Part shown: one piece after another, positions 1 through 9,140 of the stretch
How positions within the stretch are numbered: the first letter of the stretch is position 1
Layout of the letters: each line of letters begins with the position of its first letter
Source of the DNA: Torymus aiolomorphi
Taxonomy: Eukaryota > Arthropoda > Insecta > Hymenoptera > Torymidae
Assembly: GCA_036365515.1 (NCBI GenBank)
Contig: CM070874.1
Span: 21,774,709 to 21,838,708 of the forward strand
Length of the DNA stretch: 64,000 bases
Direction: 5' to 3'
Program-made: the position numbers and the translations under genes
The notes under the pieces: model-generated
Seen by the model: the letters and a program-made list of their open reading frames with translations, nothing else
The model's database searches: none
What the model was told of the DNA's origin: nothing

Positions 1-1
1 A

Positions 2-841
2 CTTGGACCACTGCTGTTCATTATTTATATTAATGATATGTTATCTTCAATGCCTGAAGATACAATATTGTCATACGCTGACGACACTGCGATCATAGCA
101 ATAGGTAAAACCTGGCAAGAAGTAGAAACTAAAATGAACGACTACCTACAAGAAATAGCCAACTGGCTAGCACTAAATAAACTATCTCTCAACAAGGACA
201 AAACAATATACATGGAATTCGGCAGCAATTATAAAAGCACGCCTAAAAATATGAACATTTGCATACAAGGAAAAAACATCAAAAGAGTAGAAAACACCAA
301 ATATCTAGGAGTAACTTTCGATAGCAACATGAAATGGGATATACACACCAAAAATATATATAATAAGACCAAATACCTTACTTTCATTTTATACAAACTG
401 TCTATTATAATGGACACAGACAATCTCCGTATGATTTACTATGCGTTGTTCCACAGTATCACCTCCTACGGTATTATAGCCTGGGGAGGCGCTTACGCAG
501 GTAGAACCAAAAGCTTACAAAGCCTGCAAAACAGACTGCTTAAACTTATAAATAAAAACAATTTTATTTATGACAGAAATCCACTAAATATAGAGCAAAT
601 TTTTACCTTTGAGTCACTAATATTTCATTACAAAGAATTACAAGACAAATATATAGAATCCGACAAAGTAACGAGGAATAAAAGTATACCAATACCTAAA
701 CGTTGTAAACGCATCAGCATCAAAAACAGCTACATTAGAGCACTAACTACCTACAACAAACTGCCTAATGACCTTAAAACAATAACGAATAAAAAAAGTC
801 TGAAATATAAAATCAAGATCTGGATAAAAGCAAACATCTAG
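2..841 (+). CDS. Reverse transcriptase C-terminal part (LINE ORF2), partial
   Basis: The frame starts upstream of the window. The first residues visible (LGPLLFIIYINDM) are the RT block just before the catalytic loop, and the catalytic motif SYADDTAII follows. Next come the WL..NKLSLN.DKT block and KYLGVTFDSNMKW, a conserved thumb-region signature of non-LTR RTs. The first internal ATG at 38 is not a real start. A WGGAYAGR..SLQ.LQNR segment resembles the C-terminal RT extension of CR1/L2/Jockey-group LINEs. No stop or frameshift is seen up to the TAG at 839-841, so this copy may be fairly young. The protein would copy its own RNA by target-primed reverse transcription. Clade is inferred by eye only. 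Confidence 0.85.
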   Translation, partial: LGPLLFIIYINDMLSSMPEDTILSYADDTAIIAIGKTWQEVETKMNDYLQEIANWLALNKLSLNKDKTIYMEFGSNYKSTPKNMNICIQGKNIKRVENTKYLGVTFDSNMKWDIHTKNIYNKTKYLTFILYKLSIIMDTDNLRMIYYALFHSITSYGIIAWGGAYAGRTKSLQSLQNRLLKLINKNNFIYDRNPLNIEQIFTFESLIFHYKELQDKYIESDKVTRNKSIPIPKRCKRISIKNSYIRALTTYNKLPNDLKTITNKKSLKYKIKIWIKANI

Positions 842-856
842 CATAATAAAACACCC

Positions 857-1765
857 ATGAATAATACTAATAATATTAACTGTAAACAGATAAAGCAACT
901 ATATTATTCACTAATAAAGATATCGGACACAGACCTCCCACATTGGAAGTCCATGGGGAGTTTAGAGTCCGATAAACTGTTACTGGATATAAGAACATAT
1001 ATATGCGCACACGGGTTATGCACACTACATTATAAACGTTCTCATCGTCGATTATCTAATTACAACTGGAACAAAATCCGAAAACTCAATATTAATCAAC
1101 AAATTATCATCGAAATTGCAAATATGATTGCTAACAGGTGGACGCTCTCAGAGAGCAACAAAAATACAACTTTAAGCAATAAGTGTTGTGACTATCGTAT
1201 TACTAACGGAAATAATGAAATAAAACATATACACTTTGTCAAAGAAAAATCCAAAGATATTGAAATAAAAAAGGAACACAACAACGAAAAATATAATCCC
1301 ATAGAAACTGTATTTAGTACGATAGATAAAATGGCTGAGGATAACAATACAAAAACCATGTCAATGGAAGCAAGTGGCGCACCGGGAAAGCCTATACTGC
1401 AAGATAACACCTACCGCATGTCTTACGGAGATCTCAACTATCTAGGCTGTAATAAAGCACTACTGTATTTCGACAGAGGCATTCGAGGTAAACAAACATT
1501 TACAAACTCAATGTATACTCTAGAACAGCACCCGAAATACAACGATCTCATAGTAGTAGACGACATTGTTTTTACATCAACATGTAAATGTGACTCAGCC
1601 AACCAACACAGATTGATGTTCCCACACTACAGAGTTACCTGTGCAGTGGGACTCACCTGCCCAACAAGACTAAACAGCTACGAAAGAATCATCTTTGCAA
1701 GAGACAGAAACGCATCCACGGAATCATTTACAACAGCAAGACAAATGTTGGTTAGATATTGGTGA
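857..1765 (+). CDS. Unrecognised ORF downstream of RT, 302 aa
   Basis: It begins 15 bases after the RT stop, on the same strand, and runs uninterrupted for 302 codons up to the LINE 3'UTR. The product is basic and polar. A cysteine cluster (TCKCDSAN, then TCAVGLTCP) lies in the last 80 residues. No signal peptide, membrane segment, zinc knuckle or other familiar motif is seen. Its position between RT and tail suggests it belongs to the LINE, because base composition and orientation match. It could instead be a degenerate C-terminal part of the RT polyprotein or unrelated sequence carried along. I do not recognise the family. Confidence 0.55.
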   Translation: MNNTNNINCKQIKQLYYSLIKISDTDLPHWKSMGSLESDKLLLDIRTYICAHGLCTLHYKRSHRRLSNYNWNKIRKLNINQQIIIEIANMIANRWTLSESNKNTTLSNKCCDYRITNGNNEIKHIHFVKEKSKDIEIKKEHNNEKYNPIETVFSTIDKMAEDNNTKTMSMEASGAPGKPILQDNTYRMSYGDLNYLGCNKALLYFDRGIRGKQTFTNSMYTLEQHPKYNDLIVVDDIVFTSTCKCDSANQHRLMFPHYRVTCAVGLTCPTRLNSYERIIFARDRNASTESFTTARQMLVRYW

Positions 1766-1790
1766 TAGAAGAAAAGTCATGAATAATGTG

Positions 1791-1924
1791 TGGTTGTCGA
1801 CTTGACTCCGTAGCTGCTAGCTACGGGGATACAAGATCGACAAACAACCAGGGACAATATTTTAATTTAGTTTTAAGTTAGTTTAAGTCACCAGACCAGC
1901 ATACAGGAAATACTTCCTCTGCTG
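1791..1924 (+). other. Two 3'UTR hairpins of the LINE
   Basis: Hairpin 1 (1791-1850) has an outer stem TGGTTGT/ACAACCA and an inner stem CCGTAGC/GCTACGG around the loop TGCTA. Hairpin 2 (about 1896-1924) pairs CCAGC/GCTGG and GGAA/TTCC. Stem-loops in LINE 3'UTRs are known to be recognised by the element's own RT in some families. That role here is inference. Confidence 0.6.
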
Positions 1925-2025
1925 GGTTACGCATGTAATGTAAAAATGTATATTGATATTATTGTAATACCTATGTACTTACTCTGGTTTAATAAATAAA
2001 TAAATAAAATAAATAAATAAATATT

Positions 2026-2338
2026 CGATACTTAAGTTAAGTTTATACGCAATATAAATGTAAGGAGGCGTGTTGAAATAATGATACATATTATATTGCG
2101 CGAGAATGTAAATATTTGGAAGTCGCACGAGAGACGAAAACAGCGAGCGCGACACACGCACATTGTAGGTTCCCCCACTCCAGCACCTATGGTGTGACTT
2201 GCGAGCGTGCACGGCAGCGACGAACGCGAGCCCCGTTCTCTTGGCTCTCAGCTCTCGTAAGGAGCGGCACGCGGTGCCCAAGCGTATGGCGCTGTATTGT
2301 ATTATATTTCTATTTTAATAAATATCCTTTTACCAACA
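2026..2338 (+). repeat. Copia-type 3' LTR with polypurine tract
   Basis: A polypurine tract (TAAGGAGGCG, 2061-2070) is followed directly by an LTR opening TGTTGAAATAATG at 2071 and closing TACCAACA at 2338. The ends form the short inverted repeat TGTTG/CAACA. The PPT is nearly identical to that of the complete copia element at 22002-22012. An AATAAA signal sits near 2317. The body of this element is missing because the LINE 3' end lies directly upstream. Downstream sequence is gypsy gag, so this copia had inserted into the gypsy element. Confidence 0.75.
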
Positions 2339-2339
2339 A

Positions 2340-3765
2340 CCACGACTTTTTCTCTCTCATTTTAACAAATACATTGCAATTTTTGTCGCTGTTATCTTTC
2401 CCTGTGTTTGCTCTTTTTCAACGTTATTTATTTCAGATTCATCAGGATCAAATAAATTTATTTCAATGGCATCTGTATTTTCAGCTTTATTAAGTGTTTG
2501 ATTTTCTGTAATATTTTGAGTTGTATTACTTAAATTCTTTGAGACTAATAAATCGATGTCCCTAACCGTCCTATCATTGCTATTTATGTTTATGAGTTTA
2601 TCCTCATTAACTGTGTTTATTTTAATATCTGCGCTATTTTCGAGTGGTTTTTTATTAACCCTTCTAGTCCACTCATTTCCAGAAGAATTTATTAGTTTTC
2701 CGAATTTTTTTGTTCATAGTTTGGTTTTTTGAAATATTCCTCTAAAGAATGCGTTGTGCTTTTGCAAATATTGCAAAACCTTTCTATCCTACTTTCTATA
2801 TCTCTTAATATAAAGCAGTTTTCCATTGTATGACCCTTTCTTTTACAGTACGCACAGGTTGGTATCATCTCTGCTTTCTGTAATTTCCTACAATTTACTA
2901 TCTCGTGTCTTGACATTTTGCAAAATTGACAGTATTATTTTTTCCCGTTTCGTGTATTTATTTGTTCGTTAAAATTCGTATTTCTTGGGTGATAATTTTG
3001 CTGTTGGGTTTTATTGAATTCTTTGTATTTCTTTAATTGCTTTGTGTATGATACGTGTATTTATTCTCTAAGTTTCTATAGTTTGGGTTAATATTTGTGG
3101 GTAATTGGTATTCATTTTTGAATTTGTGTTCCGCTCTGGGCAATATGCTGCTGTATACGTGACCGCCTCGCAAATTCGGCAAGTTATTTTATTTCCAAAT
3201 GGATGTTGCCTTCCTTGCATAGTCATAACTCCTGCCGTCTGGCAATCTGAAGTGTCGTGTCCTTCTAGCGCACAGATCGTACACCAAATCATTTTCTTTG
3301 TTACTTGACAATACTTCATTATGTGTCCGGATTTATTGCACCTTTGACATACTGCCAACGGGCAGTTCTTCATTTTGTGGCTCGCGTTACCGCAGTATTC
3401 GCAAAGCTCAGCGACGCTGGCACTTTTTTTACACACATTCGGACCGTGACCTCTTCCCTTGCATTTCCAGCAGAGTTCAAATTTTTTTATTAGTGGGCAA
3501 CTTGTAACTGTGTGACCCATTTCTTGGCAATATTGACAATGACTTCCTTTTAAGTGATTTAATTTACAAGTATCTATCGAATGTCCCCTTGAATTGCAAA
3601 ATTTACAAATTAATTCCATTTTCTCTTTTGCGACATTGCAGAAATATGATAGATGATCTTTATTTTTACAATATGCACATGATGCACTGTCGCAGAATAG
3701 TGCCTCGTGTTCAGAATTCTTACAAATTTGGCAATGATATACTCTTGTGGTATTTATATTTGATT
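2340..3765 (-). pseudogene. Gypsy gag C-terminal part with expanded CCHC zinc-knuckle array
   Basis: On the minus strand, one frame from about 3762 to 3068 carries at least eight CX2CX4HX4C knuckles. Examples are CQICKNSEHEALFC, CKFCNSRGHSIDTC, CWKCKGRGHGPNVC and CTICALEGHDTSDC. A degenerate one follows (CRIC..TYTAAYC, His replaced). After a stop and a short linker, 2692-2935 adds CQFCKMSRHEIVNC, CAYCKRKGHTMENC and a decayed one. A polar Asn/Asp-rich tail continues to about 2340. Gag zinc knuckles bind RNA during packaging. Most gypsy Gags have one or two, so this array is unusually long. Frameshift and stops mark it as a dead copy. Confidence 0.75.
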
Positions 3766-4371
3766 ATTCGAAACTATATAATATATCTGCGTTATCTTTC
3801 TCATCATAATTCTTTTTTCTGTATTTGCTTCTAGATCTATTGTTCTTTGTATTGCACTCTGTATCGTTTCGTGTTCTCCTAATGCAAATCGTATTTCACT
3901 TTTTAGACCGTCTTTAAAATAATTTAATATGTCTGTTTCTAATTGGGTTTGAAAAATTGTAAAATTTCCTTCTGTAATATTTGGTTCTGATGCTTTTAAT
4001 TCTTTAATTTTGGTACCTATTTCTGTAATCTTGTTAGCATATTCCAATACTGTTACGTTCGGTTCTTGATTTATTCTAATCAATTTTCCATAAAGTGTAC
4101 GTATATCCTCCTTACTCGGATAAATTTTACGTATGTATTGAATTAAAACGTCAATAGTAGTAATATTTGCTTATTTTGGGGCTTTATATGGTTCTCCTTT
4201 TAATTTTATTTTCAAAAGTCGTATTAAGTTTTCTTCATCTGCGTTATCAATAATGTCTTTTGCCTGTTGAAGTCTTTCTATATATTCTTCTGGTTCCATA
4301 TTTTTTCCATCAAATTCCGGAACTATTTTTGCGACATCTTTGAGTGGTAGTTTAAGCTTTTGGTTTGCCAT
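3754..4371 (-). pseudogene. Gypsy gag capsid-like part, frameshifted
   Basis: Two minus-strand frames together resemble the retrotransposon Gag capsid region. 4371-4171 carries VPEFDGKNMEPEEYIERL, the usual start of the retrotrans_gag domain. 4083-3754 carries an amphipathic helix-rich stretch (EYANKITEIGTKIKEL, DILNYFKDGLKSEIRF) like the second half of that domain. A frameshift or stop separates the two, and another separates them from the zinc-knuckle array. Capsid function is inferred from family knowledge, not from structure. Confidence 0.65.
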
Positions 4372-4472
4372 TTCTGTTTCGAGATTTATTAAATCTGTTT
4401 ATTTGAATTTCTGGCTGTCCGTTATTACTTGTATTATTATCTCTAGCTAAAATCAAACTTTGTTCATTAAGG

Positions 4473-4829
4473 GGATGTGAGTACCGACGTTATTTTTCAA
4501 ACGAGCATAACTCACGCAAATATCAATAGAATTATCCAGAAAAAAATCTGCATATAGTGTTTGCGTGTACGGAGCGCTTGATAGACGTCTTTTTCCAAAA
4601 AAATGATGAGAATTTATTTAATTAAATAAAAACCGTACTGTCGGTAAGTAGGAATCTACAATTGACCTACTTTTCAAACGAGCATAACTCACGCAAATAT
4701 CAATAGAATTATCCAGAAAAAAATCTGCATATAGTGTTTGCGTGTACGGAGCGCTTAACAGCCGTCTTTTCCAAATAAATGTTTGAATGTTGATTTAAAA
4801 AAATATTGAAATTAGGGTTGCACATCCCC
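4473..4829. mobile_element. TTAA-flanked MITE, copy 1
   Basis: Termini are GGGGATGTG and CACATCCCC, perfectly inverted, with TTAA at 4469-4472 and 4830-4833. Inside, a block beginning TTCAAACGAGCATAACTCAC occurs twice as direct repeats about 177 bases apart. TTAA target duplication and short TIRs are the hallmark of piggyBac-type elements. No coding capacity. It is inserted in the gypsy gag. Confidence 0.8.
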
Positions 4830-4833
4830 TTAA

Positions 4834-5211
4834 GGTAATGTGTACTTACCGACAAATTTTAGAATGTATATTTCTTTTGCAAATAATAATAGAATTACTA
4901 ACAAAAAAAATTGAGTATAGTATTTACATATACGGAACGCCTGAAAGAGCTGTTTTTCCAAAAATTTACTCAGAATTTATTTAATTAAATAAAAGCCGCA
5001 ATGCCGATAAGTAGGGATCTGTATACTTCGAGTTTTGCCACTTTTAAAAAGTGTTTATCTCATGGAAATGCTGATAGAATCGCACAAAAAAAAAATCTGA
5101 GCATAGTATTTACATACACGGAGCGCCTGAAAAAATTGCTTTTCCAAATAAACGTTCGAATGTTTATTAATTAAATAATGAAATTAGGTTGATTTTGAGG
5201 TTCACATCGCC
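4834..5211. mobile_element. TTAA-flanked MITE, copy 2
   Basis: Begins GGTAATGTG and ends CACATCGCC, sharing the TTAA at 4830-4833 with copy 1 and the TTAA at 5212-5215 with copy 3. It has the same internal plan as copy 1 (TTTATTTAATTAAATAAA core, CGGAGCGC motifs) but is clearly diverged from it. It is closer to copy 3. Confidence 0.8.
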
Positions 5212-5215
5212 TTAA

Positions 5216-5593
5216 GGTAATGTGTACTTACCGACAAATTTTAGAACATATATATCTTTTGCAAATAATAATAGAATTACTAAAAAAAAAAATTGAGTAT
5301 AGTATTTATATATACGGAGCGCCTGACAGAGCTGTTTTTCCAAAAATCTACTCAGAATTTATTTAATTAAATAAAAGCCGCAATGTCGATAAGTAGGGAT
5401 CTGTAATACTTCGAATTTTGCCAGTTTTAAAACAAGCGTATCTCATGGAAATGCTGATAGAATCGCACAAAAAAAAATCTGAGCATAGTATTTACATACA
5501 CGGAGCGCCTGACAGAATTGTTTTTCCAAATAAACGTTCGAATGTTTATTAATTAAATAATGAAATTGGGTTGATTTTGAGGTTCACATCGCC
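5216..5593. mobile_element. TTAA-flanked MITE, copy 3
   Basis: Begins GGTAATGTG and ends CACATCGCC with TTAA at 5212-5215 and 5594-5597. Very similar to copy 2 over its whole length. Copies 2 and 3 may therefore stem from a tandem duplication rather than two separate insertions. Confidence 0.8.
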
Positions 5594-5597
5594 TTAA

Positions 5598-6123
5598 GTA
5601 ATCCTTCTATGTCCGTATAGTCGCTTTGCCTGCCGTTTTCAAAATATATTGAATCCCCAAAAAATGCAGGGCTCTGACTTGGTGTATTCGGTGTATGAAA
5701 ATTAATTGGTGATGTAATATCCTGTTTTAATTCCGGAATTGATAAATTATTTATGTTTAATTTTGAAATATCTTGTTTTTGTGAAGGTTCTGTAATATTC
5801 TGTGTTTGTTTTAAATTTACTATAGTCTGTGAATCAGTTTCCGTTGGAAAATTAAGGTCTGTCTTTGAAGTTGATGGGGAAAATAATCTTTCACTAATTA
5901 CTTTTGTTTCTGATTTATTTAGTATGTTAACGTAAGTATGTGGTTTATTTATATTCAATTGATTATTTGGGGGTGATCTTTGAACTTTTGGTTTACTTTG
6001 AAAAATATCGGTTCGCTTATTATTATCGTTTACTAGTTTTTTTAATTTTGGATCGCTTTGGGTCTTTTGTCTGGTTATAATCCCTTTGTTTCCCTTATTT
6101 TCAGTACCTTCCTTAGTTGACAT
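5598..6123 (-). pseudogene. Gypsy gag N-terminal part
   Basis: An ORF with ATG at 6123 encodes about 175 residues of hydrophilic, Asn/Ser/Thr-rich sequence (MSTKEGTENKGNK...) without cysteines. This is typical of the variable N-terminus of insect gypsy Gags. The frame runs into the MITE cluster at 5597. It resumes in frame on the other side of the TTAA at 4469, where it reaches a stop near 4360, overlapping the capsid-like frame. The start is supported by its position downstream of the LTR and leader. Confidence 0.6.
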
Positions 6124-7083
6124 GACATATTACTCCTTTGTTTATGATATCTATAATGTTTCTTTTTAAATATGGTTTTATTATTAGTTCTAATATTTTT
6201 TGTGTATACTTACATTTTTGTAATTGTTTTATATGATTTTATAATTTGTTTATTTGCTGCTTTTGTATCTCCATCTCTTCTATTTTCCGTTCGCTTTATT
6301 TTTCTTAGTGCTTTTATATCTTATTATTTAAAATACACTATATATTTATACACGAATTCTTTAATTAATAATTTTTGTTTTAAATTATTATTCAATTTCC
6401 TTTCTTACGTTTAACCCTTTATTCTATTCTTTATTTTTCCCGTATATATTTCCAACTTATTTGGCAATTATTCTTAATCTTTTTCCTATAATCTTTGTTT
6501 GTTCTTTTAATATTCTTGTTTATATATTGTAATGTTTTTCTTTTGTTTTATTATTTTTCCTTTTAAATATTTTATTATTGATTTTTTTTCCACTTGTCTT
6601 ATTTTCTTTGACTACTATTTTTTCCGTATAATATCTTTTGATTTCAATATGTACTTTTATTTTGATACTTGCTATTTCACTTATACTTTGTTATGAAATT
6701 TATTGTTAATAACTCGACGAGCCGTACACGTTTATCTTCCGAAGTTTAAACAATTATGCTACAATAATCCTCTCAACTTCTTACTGCAAAACGAGAAGCT
6801 CGGAAGCAGTTAGTAGTGATATTTTTAGTAATTTTCAAATACTATTCATTTCCTCTTACTCCGGTCTTATTTTTCGTATAAATCTAGTGAACTTACGTTC
6901 GATTCGTACCGGAACAAATGTGAAGTCCCGAAAAATAGTTATTTTTATTCTTTTATTTTAAACAGTCTAGTGAACTAATATTCGATTCGTACCGGACCCA
7001 TGTGACGTTCCGAAAAATAGTTATTTTTATTCTTTTATTTTAAACAGTCTAGTGAACTAATGTTCGATTCGTACCGGAACCAA
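6124..7083 (-). other. Gypsy leader, with tandem repeats
   Basis: No gene. The minus strand is A-rich up to about 6720. At 6905-7100 an approximately 83-base unit is repeated about two and a half times. Each unit contains the block GATTCGTACCGGA followed by CAATGTGAAGTCC or a close variant, that is, the LTR 3' end plus the candidate primer-binding site. Confidence 0.5.
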
Positions 7084-7812
7084 TGTGAAGTCCGGAAATA
7101 AGTGGAAATAAATAGTAATTGGTTTTATGTATGTTTATTATATAAAATACAATAATTTATTTACCAATACAATCTGCTGGCTTCTGGTAGATCGATGCGT
7201 TGTAATTTTACTTACAATTCTTTTTCTATAATTGTTCTTTACGTTTAGAATTTACACTTGCTTCTATAAATTTACTATAAATAACTTATAAGATCTGTTT
7301 ACTAGACGAGTAAGGCTTATGATTACAATTTCAATAATTTATAAATCTTCTTGCTAGATGAGTAAGGCTTACGATTTCAACTTGACTCGAATTTGTTGAG
7401 TTTGACGGAGCTCTTCAGGTTTCTTGTACGCTGTGACTGATTCGCGTAACACACATCACTTCTTTTATAATACAAAATAATTAGGTTAAAGATGGGCCCG
7501 GTGACGTATCGAATTCATCTTTTGACAACATATGTATTACAAGTTTTCTGGGTCGTCATACTTGCGAAATGCTGAGCATTGCAAAGTATGGCCTTTCGAC
7601 TGCCGCGAAGTTCGGTGGCTTGGATTCTAGCTCGACCGTATGTTAAAAACTGCATGCGTTGTCTTCCTGAGTGGGTGACTCTATACGTCACAAGGTCGCA
7701 TAAGCAGAACGCTGCGTAGTATTAAGTTGCATTCTCGCTTTTGTGTGTCAGGAAATATCTGATACTAATTATGCTTTTTCTTTAAAATGAGAATACGTCT
7801 CCTGACGTAACA
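7084..7812 (-). repeat. Candidate gypsy 5' LTR
   Basis: On the minus strand it opens TGTTACGTCAGGAGACG at 7812 and ends ACTTCACA at 7084. One base further a TGGTTCCGGTACGAATCG stretch follows, placed like a tRNA primer-binding site (TGG...). The cognate tRNA is not identified. No second copy of this LTR is in the window, so the limits rest on TG...CA ends and the position relative to gag. Confidence 0.5.
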
Positions 7813-7867
7813 GTATAGTGAATCTCTGAACATTGGTAACGAAAAGTGTCCGTACAGGCGCTAATGG

Positions 7868-9093
7868 GTTAAATCATTATTTTGCCATGTATGCACGTCT
7901 CACGCGCTCCTGTATTCGCGTAGAACTCGCATCCCCCGCCTGCTTGGGGTTAACAATTATTAAAATATTTATTTTGCCATATATACACGTTTGACGCGCC
8001 CCCGCATTCGTGCAGAACTCGCATCCCCCGCCTACTTGGGGTTAAGAATTATTTAAATAATTATTTTGCCATGTATTCACGTCTGACGCGCTTCCGTATT
8101 CGCGTAGAACTCGCATCCCCCGCCTACTTGGGGTTAAGAATTATTGAAATAATTAATTTGCCATGTATACACATCTGACATGCTCCTGTATACGCGTAGA
8201 ACTCGCATCCCCGCCTACTAGAGGTTAAGAATTATTTAAATAATTATTTTGCCATGTATACACGTCTGACGCGCTCCCGTATACGGGTGGAACTCGCATC
8301 CCCCGCCTACTTGGGGTTAACAATTATTTAAATAATTATTATGTCATGTATGCACGCCTGACGCGCTCCCGTATTCAGGTAGAACTCGCATCCCCCGCCT
8401 GCTTGGGGTTAAGAATTATTTAAATAATTATTTTGCCATGTATACACGTCTGACGCGCTCCCGTATACGCGTGGATTTCGCATCCCCCACCTACTTGGGG
8501 TTAAGAATTATTTAAATAATTATTTTACCATGTATGCATGTCTGACGCGCTCCCGTATTCATGTAGAACTCGCATCCCCCGCATACTTAGGGTTAAGAAT
8601 TATTTAAATAATTATTTTGCCATGTATACACGTCTGACGCGCTCCCGTATTCGCGTGGGACTCCTATCCCCCGCCTGCTCGGGGTTAAGAATTATTTTAA
8701 TAATTATTTTGTTACGTATACAGGTCTGACGCACTCCCGTTTACGCGTGGAACTCGCATCCCCCACCTGCTTGAGATAAAAAATTATTTAAATAATTATT
8801 TTGCTATGTATGCGCACGTCTGACGCGCTCTCGTATACGCGTAGAACTCGCATCCCCTGCCTACTTGAGGTTTAGAATTATTTAAATAATTATTTTGCCA
8901 TGTATGCACTCCAGACGCGCTCCCGTATACGCGTGGAACTCGCATCCCCCGCCTGCTTGGGGTTAAGAATTTTTTAAATCATTATTTTGCTACATATACA
9001 TGTCTGACGCACTCCCGTATACGCGTGGAACTTGCATCCCCTGCCTGCTTGGGGTCAAGAATTATTTAAATAATTATTTTACCATGTATGCAT
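7868..9093 (+). repeat. 92-bp satellite array, about 13-14 units
   Basis: Units recur about every 92 bases (for example near 7885, 7979, 8069, 8161, 8254, 8346, 8437, 8530, 8620). Each has an AT core (ATTATTTAAATAATTATTTT), then CCATGTATACACGTCTGACG, then CTCGCATCCCCCGCCTACTT. The array ends abruptly at 9093 inside a unit, where the R1-clade LINE begins. The same family is present in the opposite orientation at 43405-44065. Confidence 0.9.
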
Positions 9094-9140
9094 GTCGGTT
9101 ATCCGTCCTTCCTACGCTCTTTCTGTCTACGATGCCCTAT

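Larger units (their letters stand above)
1..2025 (+). mobile_element. Non-LTR retrotransposon, 5' part outside window
   Basis: The coding frame is already open at base 2 and runs through the last part of a reverse transcriptase. It is followed by a second ORF, a 3'UTR with two hairpins and an (AAAT)n-type tail at 1987-2025. A simple-repeat tail instead of plain poly(A) is known from CR1/L2/RTE-type LINEs. The tail abuts remnants of a copia 3' end, so the LINE appears inserted into that copia element. Clade assignment is tentative. Confidence 0.8.
2339..7812 (-). mobile_element. Gypsy-like LTR retrotransposon (gag part, 5' LTR)
   Basis: A minus-strand element. It has a candidate 5' LTR at 7084-7812, a leader, a gag that starts at 6123 and continues in broken frames to about 2340, and no pol in the window because the copia LTR cuts it off. 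Three TTAA-flanked MITEs (4473-5593) interrupt gag. Without the inserts, one reading frame continues across the TTAA site, which proves the order of events. Assignment to Ty3/gypsy rests on the gag capsid-like part and LTR layout. Confidence 0.65.

Noticed and set aside
7868..9093. CRISPR-like regular repeats
   Set aside because: The full 92-base unit is repeated without unique spacers, and the context is eukaryotic. It is a satellite.
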